From Crotophaga sulcirostris (Eukaryota > Chordata > Aves > Cuculiformes > Crotophagidae): 64,000 nucleotides of DNA. Location of the stretch: positions 1,222,231 through 1,286,230 of the forward strand of contig VYZB01000144.1 in NCBI GenBank assembly GCA_013397455.1, written 5' to 3'. The notes under the pieces are model-generated. The model was not told where the DNA came from and did no database searches. It saw only the letters and a program-made list of their open reading frames with translations. The position numbers were made by a program, and so were the translations under genes. Below are positions 1-12,002 of this stretch, piece by piece. The stretch's first letter is position 1. Every line of letters begins with the position of its first letter.

Positions 1-689
1 CTTTCATCTCCTTGGTTCTGTATTTCGAATTAATTGTGGGTTGGGATTTTGAAAAAGGACTGTAAAATTTTTGACATTCACATTATAGCTGACATAATTT
101 TTAGCTATAAACTGTGACATACTGGGACGCTAACAGCATTGTTGCAGCTATTTTTTCTTTTATAAATAGTGAATTTGGTGATATGCTGACAAAATGGCTA
201 ATGCAATCCTTAGGTATGAGCACAGAGGATCAATGGCTAGGTGATTTTTACCTCTTTAAACCAAGTCAGTGAGACAGATATTGAGAAGGTAAATATGCTC
301 TGTTCCCCACAGTCTCGCTGTGGTCATATTTTAAAAGTGAGGCCAGTGCGTAAATGAGCTGTGAAAATGATGTGAAGGCTTTCAAAGAGTAGATTTGGAA
401 ACCTCCAGCTGTTCAGCTGAGAGAAGGCAAAGCAAAAGGTTGTGGTAACTTGATTACTGCATATTAGTATTTCTGAGGTGAAAAAGATGCTGGCTGTTGG
501 TGAGACCTTCATTCTGGCTGGAAAGGCACAATGAGAGTGATTCCCCGGAGCTGCTGCCACACGGTGATAGTGGGCAAGCACTGAAACATACTGTGGGGTG
601 AACGGGGGGTTCTTTGCCTGACACATTTTGGCAAGACCTAGGGCAAAAGTTTCTGCATTTGTTGGGCAAATGTTACTTTAGCCAAGGTG
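1..689. other. Non-coding, nothing recognised
   Basis: AT-rich non-coding sequence. Two short overlapping open frames on the minus strand (71 and 100 codons) have no recognisable domain and look like chance. I see no repeat family, RNA gene or splice-site pair here. Confidence 0.6.
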
Positions 690-805
690 AAGTTTTTTTT
701 GGTGCAGGATAGGATAGCTGGAAGATACATAATACATGTTAGAATAAATCAGACTGAGTGGTTGAAGGATCCCTTCAGGGTTTAAATTCTCTGATTATTT
801 TTCTT
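690..805 (+). mobile_element. Possible 3' end relic of an ancient CR1/L3-type LINE
   Basis: The stretch at about 750-800 reads TCAGACTGAGTGG, then GGATCCCTTCAGGG, then TTTAAATTCTCTGATT. Old L3-like CR1 elements end in the same order: a 'GTCAGACTAGATGATC' block, a 'GGTCCCTTCTGGCC' block, and a 'TTAAAATCTATGAAT' block. The order and spacing agree and many single bases differ, as expected for a very old copy. Sequence upstream of 745 matches only weakly, so the left end is uncertain. A chance resemblance is possible because the recognisable part is only about 50 bases. Confidence 0.4.
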
Positions 806-3665
806 TAAGTACTGCTTTCTCCTTGCATTTTAAATTTTAGACTTTGCCTTTGGGTCCTCAAAAGACAGTCACAGACCCTGGTTCTATTTCCTCCTTTATC
901 TTATGTCTGTAGTTCAAGAAGTGGCAACTATTGCCTTTAGAGCCAGGATACCCTATTTCTGTATATTTATTTCTGGATATGTTTCCAAAACACCTCTCTG
1001 AGATCAGTATCCTTATTGTTTGCACTTTGGACTGAGAAAGGAAGGTCATGTCATTTGGGAAGCTTTTTTTATATTACTTTGTACTGCTTTTACAATACAG
1101 AATATTTTTCAGGGAAAAGGACCTGCTTTTGTTTAGCAGACTGCTGGGGCATCTTTCTTCTCTTAAGATAATCCCACATATACTTCTGTTCTTTTGTTCC
1201 TTAATTTTCTGAATAAATTAAATGCAAAAACTGGAATATGTTTTTATTGATTAGAGATAAGAGATTTAAGAATAGTGGAGAGGAATTATCTTAGAAATTG
1301 GAAAACTATTGGCAAGTTTTTAGTGTGGATAATTGGGAGAGAAACAGAAGCATTGCTCAGAGAGAGAGACTTACTTGATAAAGCTTGGGGGATTTAAGAA
1401 AGTCTAACATGGTGATGGGATTTTTAAAATAACATCCCTGAAGATCGAAATGTCAGGACAGTGCTATTGGGAGCATCTGACAGTGGCAGACCATCTGCTT
1501 TCTTTCACCCAGTTGTTGAATCCTTCGGAGAAAAAAGAAATTTCACATGTGTCGGGCAAAGTGTCTGAACCTGGGGCCTAAAATTGTGAGCCTCTCACTA
1601 AGGGGTCACCTCTAAAGGATGAGCAGATGCTGTGCACTGTACACATGGCAGAAGTCATAAAAGTCTCTTGCAGACTTCCAGCAGTAGCTATGGCATCTTA
1701 CAACTGTGGAGAACAAAAGGAAAGTATGAAATAAAGGGATAGTTGTCTTGTATTACCACACAATATTGTCTTTGTCAATCACTGCTGCTGGTAGATGACA
1801 GCGATACAGTCTTTTCCCTATCAGCGTGCCTTCTGTCCCCTTACAGTTGACTTTCTCCAAACTCTGACTCCTTGACCTTTCACCTCAGTTAGTGCAGATG
1901 ATGGATGAGTCTTGTTAAGCTCATAAGATGTGCTTGGTGTGACGGAAAAAAAGCCAGCAGGCATGTTGTGTTTGTTTTACATTTTTGTAAGAATAAGTTT
2001 GCTTTAAAATGGGCAAATACTGCACAAGCTGAGAAAAATAAATTTGTCATGAATGTTTTGGTCCTCTGCCATTCAGTGTTGAATATTGATATCATAGTGG
2101 CAGATAGCAAAAGTGAGCAAGGCAGGAGACTCTGAAGTAAGGAATGGACCAGTTGGAACTGTAAAGGAAGAGACACTCTGTATTGCTGCCTGAGTGTGAG
2201 CTCAGGGAATACAGAACAGCTTGGTTCAGAAAGAGAATAAAGATTCAGTCCGCAGTGCAGTATTCTGTATAGCTACCCATGTTGTGAATCATACACTTGA
2301 AATGGAAAAATAAAGCGTTAAAGTTATGAAATCAGTATGCTGTGATTTTTTTTTCAAGCAGTTTGCACATAAATTTAGTTTGTACTTGTTTCTAATAAGA
2401 CAAGTGGTATGAAGTTGTCATATAAAAATCTTGAAGGAAACCTGCATGGTTGAGGCTTTTCTACCTCTTTAAGAACCATCAGGGAAATCTTCTTGTTTGT
2501 TTTCTGTTCAAAGACAATTCTTTTCATGTTTAGGGGCAAAACAGAAGAAAGGAAGACGTTCACTTTAATCCTTAGATGGCAAGGTGGAAAAGATGTTTCT
2601 AAGGAAAGAGTAATAGGAAAGAAAATTTCTTGCTTACATAGTAGATAGGACTTTTACTTAGGTTTAAGAAGTATGGTTCCATGAGATGTTTTCTGAAGTC
2701 TAGATGTTTTCATAGAAATACTTAGATAAGTACAATGCATCCAGTGTTAGAGCTCTGAGTGAAATTTTTCCAAGAGTCCATAGGCTTGAACTGTAGGCTT
2801 GAATTCAAAGGTCCAGGTAGTGAATAGCCCATAGAATATCCACAGAAACAACTTTTTTATGTTTGTTAGGGCTCATGAAATAAAAGTAAACCAGTGTGTT
2901 TTGGAAATATTTTCCAACAAGGCTTGTTATTTCCTGCTCATTATCATCTATTAGAGATAGGTGTTTATTAAGAAAAGTCTTGCTCTGACAATCCAGTGGC
3001 TTGTATTTCTCCTGACCATAGTATATTTAGCACTAACAACCTTTTTTCTAAAGGTTCTAGTTTGTTTCAGAGCCTTGGCTCTGAATGAGGATGGCTGCCT
3101 TAATAGTTCGCATTTTAACAAGATTTTACTTGGCTTGGAAAACAAAACAAACAGGAAAGACTCAGATTCTGCTTTTGAAATTTTGTTTACCACTGAACTG
3201 CTTTTTCATGAAGAGATCATGGAAAGGCAGGATTTTTCATACTGTGCCAAGCAAACAAAATTAGCTGTAAGCATTCTCAAACATTGGCATTTTAATCAGC
3301 CCATGTTTCAAATTTCACGCTGTTTCCCTATCACGAAGAGGTTCTAATTCAGAGGTGGGACCGGCGACTGACCATGCTATGTGAAGAATTCACAGCACAG
3401 GTAGCTGCTTCACTGTGCTGAAAACTCCGCCTGTAACATTGGCTGTGATGCACTGCACTTTTTTTTAGTAAGTGGAAGTGTTCCTATGTGGAGGGAACCT
3501 CAGGCACAGCAGTGTTTTGCTGTGTGGCTCATGGCATGGATGTGCTTTAAATTTGAAACTCGCAAAGGAGTAACTACTGTGAGGAAAAGTGTTTTCTGGG
3601 TTCAGTACAGCCACTATTTGATTGAATTTGTTGAGTATTAAGAGGAAGAATATAGAATACTTGGG
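806..3665. other. Non-coding, nothing recognised
   Basis: AT-rich intergenic-type sequence. The longest open frame is 2961-3347 (plus, 128 codons). It starts with a hydrophobic stretch, but I recognise no domain and see no flanking splice signals. The 10-mer TAGGCTTGAA occurs twice close together near 2780-2805. No transposon family was recognised. Confidence 0.5.
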
Positions 3666-4171
3666 AATAGAATAATAGAATCATAGAACTATCTGGTTGG
3701 AAAAGACCTCTGACATCATCGAGTCCAGCAATACCTGTCCACTTACTAAACCATGTCCCTGAGAAACTCATCTGCCCATCTTTGAAACACCTCCAGGGAT
3801 GGTAGCTCTACCATCTCCCTGGGCAGCTGTTCCAGTGCCTGACCACCCTTTCAGTGAAGAATTTTTTCCTAATGTCTGAACCTTCCCTGATGCAACTTGC
3901 GGCCATTTCCCCTCATCCTGTCACCTGTCACTTGGGAGAAGAGACCAACACTCACCTCCCCACAACCTCCTCTCAGGCAGTTGTAGGCAGTGATGAGGTC
4001 TCCCCTCAGCTTCTTCTTCTCTAGGCTAAACAGCCTCAGTTCCCTCAGCTGCTCCTCATAACACTTGTTCTCCAGCCCCTTCACCACCCTTGTCGCCCTT
4101 CTCTGGACGTGCTCCAGCATCTCAATGTCCTTCTTGTAGTGAGGGGCCCAAAACTGCACACAGTACTCGAC
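3666..4171 (-). mobile_element. CR1 LINE, 5'-truncated copy (3' half)
   Basis: This is a chicken-repeat-1 retrotransposon copy in reverse orientation. Read on the minus strand it runs from the end of the reverse-transcriptase ORF2, through the block 'TGGTTGGACTCGATGATGTC' in diverged form, to the 3' terminus near 3666-3688. There the ATTCTATG-type octamers are visible as their complement (AATAGAATAATAGAATCATAG). The 5' truncation falls at about 4171, where the CR1 text stops after CAGTACTCGA, as usual for CR1. A minus-strand frame (3869-4159, 96 codons) still encodes the C-terminal end of ORF2, including [20 protein letters not shown]. It closely resembles the copy at 11.59 kb, so both probably belong to one relatively young subfamily. 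The element is dead because it lacks the endonuclease and most of the reverse transcriptase. Confidence 0.95.
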
Positions 4172-4799
4172 ATTTTAACTGTCTCTATACATTTCATTTC
4201 TGCATTTGGAATAGCCATTTCAGAGGCTGAAAAGAGGGGAAAATAAAGCAAAAAGAATATCACAGGAAAGAATGTACAAATAAAATTCAAAGATATTTGA
4301 AAGATCATGATTCTTTTAGCGTCTTGGCAACTGGTGAAGGGTAGGTGTTGAAAATCAAGATTGCTCTTTACCTTTACAGTGAGGCCAAGAATTGGTCTGC
4401 TACTTCTTGGTCTGCTACACTTTCTTCCCTGAACAAGATTCTCGTGACCATCCTGTGAAGAAAAAGTTTATTTTCTTCTTTTTCATCATTGCTTCTCATT
4501 TAATGGAAATAAAAGCATGGGAATAAAAGCAAGGCCAAGCAAATGAAAACGGTATGCCCAATTTGGAGTAAAGAATATCAAAAGCTGGTAAAACGTAGTG
4601 TTTTTACAGTGGCTTAATTTGTGGTTCAGTTTTTGTTCATAACTTGCACACGAGCAATGACATGTAGCCATTTGTATGCCCATACCCTACTGACAGTAGC
4701 GTGAAATCAGCTGAAGTCTTGTGAATTGAGGAGGTGACACCAATGTATCTCCAGGCAGTCACGGGTGCAACCTATCCACATGAATAACAACATCTTACA
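4172..4799. other. Non-coding, nothing recognised
   Basis: AT-rich sequence between two LINE fragments. No repeat family, RNA gene or convincing reading frame was seen. Confidence 0.5.
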
Positions 4800-5290
4800 G
4801 CTCCAGAATTACAAAGTATTAGAAGGACTGAGTAAAAGAGCCACAAAAATAACTTGTGTGCTGAGGAGGATGAGTTATAATGAGAGTATTAAGGACTTCC
4901 ATCTGTCCGTTTTTTTGAAAAAGAAGATCTGAATGTGATGTGATTATGATGCCAAAATACCTTCATGATCATGTGCACTGTAATTTAAGAGAGAAAAGAT
5001 CAATAGCAGGAAGTTAAAGGCATACAAATTTGAATAAGAAATTAGTCCTAATTTTTAACAGTGAGGACACTGAAACATTAGCATAGATTACCAGTAGAAC
5101 CGATGATTTCTACACCTTATGAAGTCTTCAGATCAGTGCTGAATGTCTTTCTAAAATGACTGATTTAGCCAAACAGGTTTTGGGAATACAAATAAGAGGA
5201 AATGCATGAATTTTAAGGACTTCTGTTACACGGGACACATAATTGAAGTAATTGTCCTTCTGACCTTAATTTCTCTGAATTATTAAAGAT
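4800..5290 (+). mobile_element. Ancient CR1/L3-like LINE relic, 3' part
   Basis: A strongly diverged LINE fragment. Several blocks follow the order of the 3' end of old L3-like CR1 elements. These are AGAGCCACAAAAATAA near 4838-4853, then AAAAAGAAGATCTGAATGTG near 4918-4937, then a TTTTTAACAGTGAGGACA block near 5055-5072. After them come TCAGTGCTGAATGTCTTTCT near 5133-5152 and finally CTGTTACACGGGACACATAA ... GTCCTTCTGACCTTAATTTC near 5222-5275, matching the 'GGTCCCTTCTGGCCTTAAAATC' terminal block. All codons are broken, so no protein remains. This is far older than the CR1 copies at 3.67 and 11.59 kb. The exact ends are approximate. Confidence 0.6.
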
Positions 5291-7351
5291 AAGTGTCAGA
5301 TAGCAGATGAATCGCAGGTCTGATCTTCTAGTTATTTCTGTTATTTTACTTGGCTTTTCATACAACTACTATTTTCTTATGATCCTCGGTGAGAGAATCA
5401 AAGTTTATTATGTCATCTGGTATATTTATTATAATTGTTTATATAATTTTAATGCTTCATTTCTTCAGTGGGATAGAATTTAAATGTCTCCTCTCTGTGA
5501 TATGGTCTTGTCTGTTTGACCTAACCTGACCAATCTCCTATTATCCAGGAGTGTAACATGACCATTTTGGAAAGAAAGCTCTAAGTCTCATAAGACAAGC
5601 AGGATACTTTACTACCACCTGGGGAGGTAACTGCATGGTCAATGGTGATGACCAGTGAGTCACCTCCCTTAGGTGAGGAGTGAAGCATCTTTTGTTCACT
5701 GGGCCAGAGGCGCTTTCCTTTTGCAGTGGACTCTGACTCCCCTTCTGCCTGACCTTATTAAGATGTCTTACTGTAAAATCAGAATGAGTGGCAAACAGTA
5801 ACTGTTAAATACAGATCGTATAAATATTTCCTTTAAATTTTCTGAGTATGATAAAATACCATTCCTCTTCCTGATAAACATCACTATGCACACATTCTAG
5901 CCTTTTGTAGGTAGTAGGGCTGTTTTTCTCTTAATATTAGTGTGTTTGATTCTGTGGGTTTTGACATCTCTATTCTTTTGTCTGACAAATCTGTGCACTG
6001 ACTTGTAAAAAAAAATCAATATTGTTTTCCCTGGCACTTTCTCTGCAGTTGAGTTGATTTATTATCACAGTTCCCTTTCCCCTCTTTTTATCAGTATGTT
6101 TCTATTGCTTTAGGGTTGAGTACCTGATAACATCACAGGGTAGAAGACACACAGAGAGTTTCCATGACCTTATCCCCTGTGTGATCTTGTCCACTGTGAC
6201 GGTGAGCCATGGCTATAAAGTGAACAATGATATTATCCAAGCTGTGTGATCAGATTTATGTTCTATTACATTGGAAATAGAGACAAACTAGAACCAATGA
6301 ACAAAATCTAGATTTATGTTTAAACTGTACTTGTCCAGTATCTCAGTGGCTAAAGGGAGAGTAAACATCCACTGAGTAAGACTTAATTTGCTTGCAAAGT
6401 ACTATGTGCTGGAAGAGTCATACAGCCTGTAGTCCTTGCGGGATTTAAGCCATACATAAAGGTGAGCTGCTTGTTGCTCCTTAAAAATGTAGTTTTATTA
6501 CTGCTGTTTCTTTTAGCCACTTATATCAAGATAGTATTTAAGAAGCTCAGTAAAAGATCAGAGCTACCTTGCCCTATACACTGTATGGACATGAAAGAAA
6601 AGTCAAAGTTCACTGGTAGTATTTTGGAATGGATGCAGCTGAAGGGTGCAACAGGTAAATGTGCTGTGAGCACACTGACAGGCGTGAGCACACTAATGCA
6701 GACAGAGGCCATGTTCACACAGGGGCACTCAGGGAAAATGAGTTAAGTTTATTAAACCTGTGCCTACAGTGGCTACAGCATATTAGAGCCACGGTATTCT
6801 TGGAAGAGAGTATCCTCATGCAATGGCTTCTGCCTGTTGACTTACTCCCTCTGCTAACCATCTTGGTAATCTCAGACTAGTCCTTACTTTGCCACTGGGG
6901 ACTGCCGTTACCTGTAGGCGTTGTGAGAGAAATATGCTTTAAGGTAGGCTGTGAAGTGGGATTTTGTAAAGGATTTTTTCTTATTGGCAGGGAGCAGCAA
7001 TGAGGAAATGACAGGTGCTTGTCAGAGAGGGGTGTGTATGTGTCTGCTTGTGGCTTCAGGGACTGGAAGACCGAGGGGAAAACTTGACAGCAAAATAAAC
7101 TCATACATCTGATTGATAGCTAGAGCAGGGCAAAGGGTGAAGTCTCATAAGAAAGGCAAAATAATGTGTTAACTCAGTTAGCTGAAAGATGCAAAAGTGT
7201 GATGATACAGTCAGAGAAACGAGAGAGGAGGACAGTTCTAGGAATTATTAGACAATGTGATTTGGAGGTCAGCCTCTGGCTAGACTAGATCAGAGGAAAT
7301 GATGCAAGCAAAAAGTCTGAGAAAAGTTGGTTTGAAAACCATGCCCTTGCA
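5291..7351. other. Non-coding, nothing recognised
   Basis: AT-rich sequence without a recognised repeat family. A small 18-base-period duplication lies at 6666-6701, where GTGAGCACACT is repeated at 6666 and 6684. The open frames (at most 94 codons) have no domain. Confidence 0.5.
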
Positions 7352-7357
7352 CTGTTG

Positions 7358-7548
7358 TCCTTTCTTTTCTTTTCCTTTCTTTCCTGCAGGGACTCAGGAA
7401 GATTTGGCAGCAGGACAGTGGAGTTGGCAATAGAAAGAGCAAGAAGACATGGGGGAGCAGCATTACCAGCGTCTCTGTGCTGCCGTATGTTTCTTAGTGA
7501 TGTCAGAAGCCTCAAGCTTCCTTCAGCTCTGGCTGGAAAAAAGTAAGT
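7358..7548 (+). other. Candidate spliced exon (7390-7542) with strong acceptor and donor
   Basis: A pure pyrimidine tract at 7358-7385 runs directly into GCAG (AG at 7388-7389), which is a near-ideal 3' splice acceptor. After 153 bases the sequence AAA followed by GTAAGT (GT at 7543-7544) gives a strong 5' splice donor. The enclosed 153 bases are richer in GC than their surroundings and are open in one plus frame (part of 7355-7546). That frame encodes a basic peptide with RRHGGAALPASLCCRMFLSD, which I do not recognise. A second pyrimidine tract ending in ACTAG (AG at 7604-7605) follows. It could be an exon of a long non-coding RNA or of a spliced transcript whose other exons lie elsewhere. 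Splice-like sites also arise by chance, so this rests on motif quality only. Confidence 0.3.
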
Positions 7549-7605
7549 CCTGATTGGCTTTTCTTTCTTTTTACTTTTTTCTTTTTCTCTCACTTCTTCC
7601 ACTAG

Positions 7606-10600
7606 TGTGTCAGAGGGATAAAAGGAGGAAGAAGATAGAGCTTAGTAGCTTTTGTCTTTTCTCTTGTTTTCTTCTCCTTGAGAGAGAGAAAAATCCTCCC
7701 CTGTCCTCTGCTCTTCTCAATAGCTGTATGTCTGCAGCAGCTGCAGGTGGTTCAAAGCTGGAACAGGAGCAGACCTAGAGATGAGAGGAAAAGCACTTCC
7801 GGAGCTTGGTACTTATTTTGAAAGCAAAGCAAAAGATTGTTCTGGAACTGCAGTGCGTCTGGATTAACTGACTTGGAAGATGTGTCTACCAGGCCTTCAG
7901 ACATTTTGGTGATACTTCTTAATATATTTTTTGGTAAAAAGAAGCATGAAGTTTTTAACATGTTGTATTTTCCACAGAGTCATAGTCATCAACGTGAGTT
8001 TTATTACCCCCAGTTAGATTCTTTATTAAGAGTCCAACCACTGGCAGATACATTTTTTCTACTTTCTATTGAGTCTTTTAAGATATCATCAGAAGTTTGT
8101 TCTTTGTTGTTTTTTATTTCCTCATCCTTTGGAGCTCCCTCAGCAACACAACAAAAATAATGTATACTTTTAGGAGTTGCTTTTAAACGTCTTGCTTAAG
8201 TATGCTGTTATGGAGAGCATTTATTCACCATTACAGAGTGATATCATCTGTCCTTTTTCCAGATATTGAGCTATAATTTTCTGGAGGCACCATTGTGTGA
8301 CTCCTTTCTGTCTTAATTATAGAGAAATATGTCTTTAAATTGTCCTTAGTTCTGGCATAATGATAGATTGAGTTGTTTTTCTTCCTTTCCCTTATCAATT
8401 TTCTACAATTCCTACACTGTGATTTATATTTATCATCAGCTTCTTGTTTCTTTAATCAGCAAGCAATACTTTCATAGCTGCTGTCATACCTGTTACGGTA
8501 GTTTTAACTGGTAAGGGCATCTTTCTTAATTGCTTCAGGCAGAAACTTTTCAGACTTGTACTGAAATGCTTTCACACAGTTCTCAGTTATTCTTCAATTT
8601 TTCTGCTTAAATTATTTTCCCAATGCACTTGGTCATATGTTAATAAAATAGCTGAACTGTTTGGCTGGTACAAAAGTTTGGGTACAGTGACGTTAGAAGG
8701 TACACAACGGTGTAGCTATTTGTTCTGTGAATTTTTGTTCTCCAAATTAATTGATAATTCCCTACTGACCCATATATGTTCTAGCCTCAAAATTATTAAG
8801 TGAATAATGTTTATGTTTGGCATAGTGGTATGAAGTATAGTGGCACATATTGTGGTTAACACAACTATGTAACATTGATTTTTTTAGCAACAGAAAGACC
8901 ACATTTTAAAGTCACATTTAATAATATTGCTGAATTTATTTTTGCTCAGAAAGTCATCTGAATTTGCAGGCAGGAGAATTTTAAAGCCACATCAGTTTCA
9001 TCTCACAAGGAGAATTAAACTTCAAGGAATTTTTTGGTTTTCTCTTTTTATTGTGGTTAGTACAGATCAGTTCTGAGGTGATAACAGGTATATCCTTTGT
9101 AAGTATCTCACATTATGGGTGAGCTCCTCCCTTACAAGCAGTGCCAGGACAGACTCTTTTGCTGTCATTGAGTCATACTTCAATTTAGTAGAGGAGAAAC
9201 CCTTGCTGATGAGAGTCATCGATATTGATACATTTCTCTGAAAAATTATATTAATGAACTCACTTTTTTCTTTCAAAAAAGTCTCTACTATTTTTACACC
9301 TCAAATCTTTCAAAGTGGTTATGATGTGGGAAAAAGTATTACATGATTGTGTATCTAAAGAGTGATCTTCCTGTCTTTCACTGGAAGATGGCATTTTCCA
9401 GTTCCATCTTAGATGCATCAGTAAGAATGGGGACAACCAGAGATCATGTGCCATGCTTAAAATCTGGGCTGGGAGGGTAGCAAGGATGGTGACCCATGCT
9501 CTGTTACGCTCTCCTGTCAGCCCATCTGTCCAATCTGTGTTCCATTAAGCATCTACAGCTGTGGCTGAGAGTTTGGAGGCAACATCAGAAGAGACTGTCA
9601 ACATTTGTGTTGTTGCTTGGCGGACTGTTAGTGTTCTCCTGATGGATGGAGGCAAAAGATGGTGGCTTTAGGCATGTCTCGTTCTTTGGGAGGCAGAGTT
9701 GCATGGAACAAGAACGTAAGTCTATAACCAGAGAACTTCAACCCTGCTGGGTATAAAAGGCTGCTAAAAATGATGGAGGTGAGAGACCATGCAAAAGCAA
9801 AGGTCACAATTACCATTTTGAGGAGAAAACATTCCCATAGGTGACACTTAATGCATGCTTGTGTGTCTCTATGTCCTGAGCAGGAATAATGCTTTTTTGG
9901 TTTTTATCTATTCAAACAGAAAGAGTTCTAGGTCAGATTCTGATGCCTTGAGTGACATTAGGATCTACATCGTCCCATAGGTTAAATCACTGATATCAGT
10001 TAATTATTTGGAAAGATGCTACTCAGTCTGATTCTGCATGTCCATGTGTATGATTTACTTACTGTTATTAAGATCATGTGAACACTCAGTCTTTGCAGTT
10101 TTAGATACCCGTGTTATAGTTTATTCACAAGTAGGTGTAGTATTTCCAATTTGATTTGGTACCAAACAAAAAATAAATCTAATTTTTTAGATTAGGCTGC
10201 ATTTTTGAATATAAGTGACAGCTTTGAAACCATAAGAATTTGTGACAATTTTCATGTTTTTCTAGAAACAAACCCAGCTTTTGAGAATGCAATTGAAATC
10301 TATGGATGTCTTTTACCTTCTATTATAACAACCTCCCTCCCCTGAAAAAATGATAATAAATGTCTTCCTCTTTCATAGCCCACAAAAGAATGAATTCTTG
10401 TCTGCTCTTGCCTATGATATAATGTTTCAAATAGCTCTAGTGATTGCAGTCTTGAGTGTATGAATAGAAAATTGAAATCGTTTAGTTGAAAGGGAGTCTT
10501 ATGAAATTTGCAAGCATTCTGCAAAAACAGACTGTGTAGATAAAAATAAGATCACTTTTGGTTATAATAAATGCTAAATTAATAATGAAAAAACCCAACC

Positions 10601-11590
10601 CCAAACCTGCAAGGCTTTCATTAGTAAGCTGTTCTGAATTTTGAGAACATCACAGAAAATGTAGTGGGTTTATAACTCTTCTGGTGTTTTTTTTAAAAAA
10701 CCTAGTCTGACTGCTGACCTATAATAAATCTGCCAAATTGTTTCTGCCACATTTGAAACCTAAGCTACAGATAATTTCACATGATCTCTTTGCTTTTACT
10801 GGATGTTTTTCCATATGCACAAACACAATACTATTTTCAAATAAAAAGACAAAGATTTTGATTACCAGTGTCAGTCTGAGGGTGAGAAATTCTTATTTTT
10901 CTTGTGAAATACTTCCAGTGTCTTCTAGGTAAGTGATTTTCTGTCCCGTTTGTGAAGATAAGGTTGCGATTATGGCTTCACTTTTTGTTTGGCTTTGTAT
11001 GCATTTTGTGGCAATGGATCTTCAGTTTTCTAAGTATGTCTGGGAGTTGAGATAACTTACTGCTTTGTGAAAGAGTGGTGTTAGTTAGATGGTTTATACT
11101 TTAGTATAAAGTTTTATCTGAGCTCAATTTATCAAATTTAAAAGAGCATTATCTGTGTTATAAACATGATTTTAACTTTTAAGTAAATACTGGTGTTATA
11201 GGCTGCTCTCCAGGACCATATCTTTCAAATGCTTTGATAGAGAAGCTGTAAAATGAGACTACTGTTGAATTAGGATCCATGGATGCATGTTGGTGGCATG
11301 TCCCTTTCTCCTGAAATAGGGTTTCGCTCTAGCCTCAGTGTGCCTGAGTTCAAAAAGGACACTCACAGAATAAAATGGAGCCCAGCAGCTGCATGTGTTT
11401 GAGAACTGAGCTTTCAGTATTTACCTGATCTGAGTTCTGTAGCTTGCACTGAGGCGTGATTGATCATTGGTCGCTAATACCAGTGGAATATTATTTAGTA
11501 GCAGTTTAGCAGTGAGTTTATTTAAAGCCTTAATTCCAAGAGAGAAGTGATTATGTTAATATCTCGGCTTTCATTTGGAAATGTGAGAGT
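7606..11590. other. Non-coding, nothing recognised
   Basis: AT-rich intergenic-type sequence with only short chance frames. The minus-strand frames at 9067-9276 and 9260-9454 were inspected for transposase similarity and none was convincing. No repeat family was assigned. Confidence 0.5.
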
Positions 11591-12002
11591 GTTTGGAGAA
11601 CAAAACTTATGAGGAGCAGCTGATGGAACTGGGGTTGTTTAGCTTGGAGAGGAGGAGTCTGAGGGGAGATCTCATCACTGTCTACAAGTGCCTGAAAGGA
11701 GGTTGTGGCAAAGGGAGTGTTGGTCTCTTCTTCCAAGTGACAGGTGATAGGACAAGAGGAAATGGCCGTAAGTTGCACAAGGGCAGGTTTAGGCTGGATA
11801 TTAGGAAAAAATTCTTGACTGAATGCGTGGTTAGGCACTGGAACGGCTGCCCAGGGAGGTGGTTGAGTCACCATCCCTGGAGGTGTTTAAAGGACTGGTA
11901 GATGAGTTTCTGAGGGACATGGTTTAGCAGAGGACAGGTATGGTTGGACTCGATGATCTCAAAGGTCTTTTCCAACTGGTTCATTCTATGATTCTATGAT
12001 TC
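11591..12002 (+). mobile_element. CR1 LINE, 5'-truncated copy with intact 3' terminus
   Basis: The CR1 text begins at GTTTGGAGAACAAAACTTATG and continues through the end of ORF2 and the 3' UTR (GGTTGGACTCGATGATCTCA). It closes at 11983-12002 with ATTCTATGATTCTATGATTC, the diagnostic CR1 terminal octamers. A plus frame (11593-11901, 102 codons) still reads the C-terminal tail of the CR1 reverse-transcriptase protein, including [19 protein letters not shown] and [18 protein letters not shown]. Low divergence and the complete 3' end suggest a comparatively recent insertion. It cannot transpose because almost all of ORF2 is missing. It is inverted relative to the related copy at 3666-4171. Confidence 0.96.

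Noticed and set aside
2961..3347. 128-codon plus frame with hydrophobic N-terminus
   Set aside because: No recognisable domain, no splice or promoter context, and a length reachable by chance in 64 kb. An overlapping minus frame exists.
6360..6385. GTAAACATCC, resembling the miR-30 seed region
   Set aside because: The rest of the mature sequence and a foldback arm are absent.
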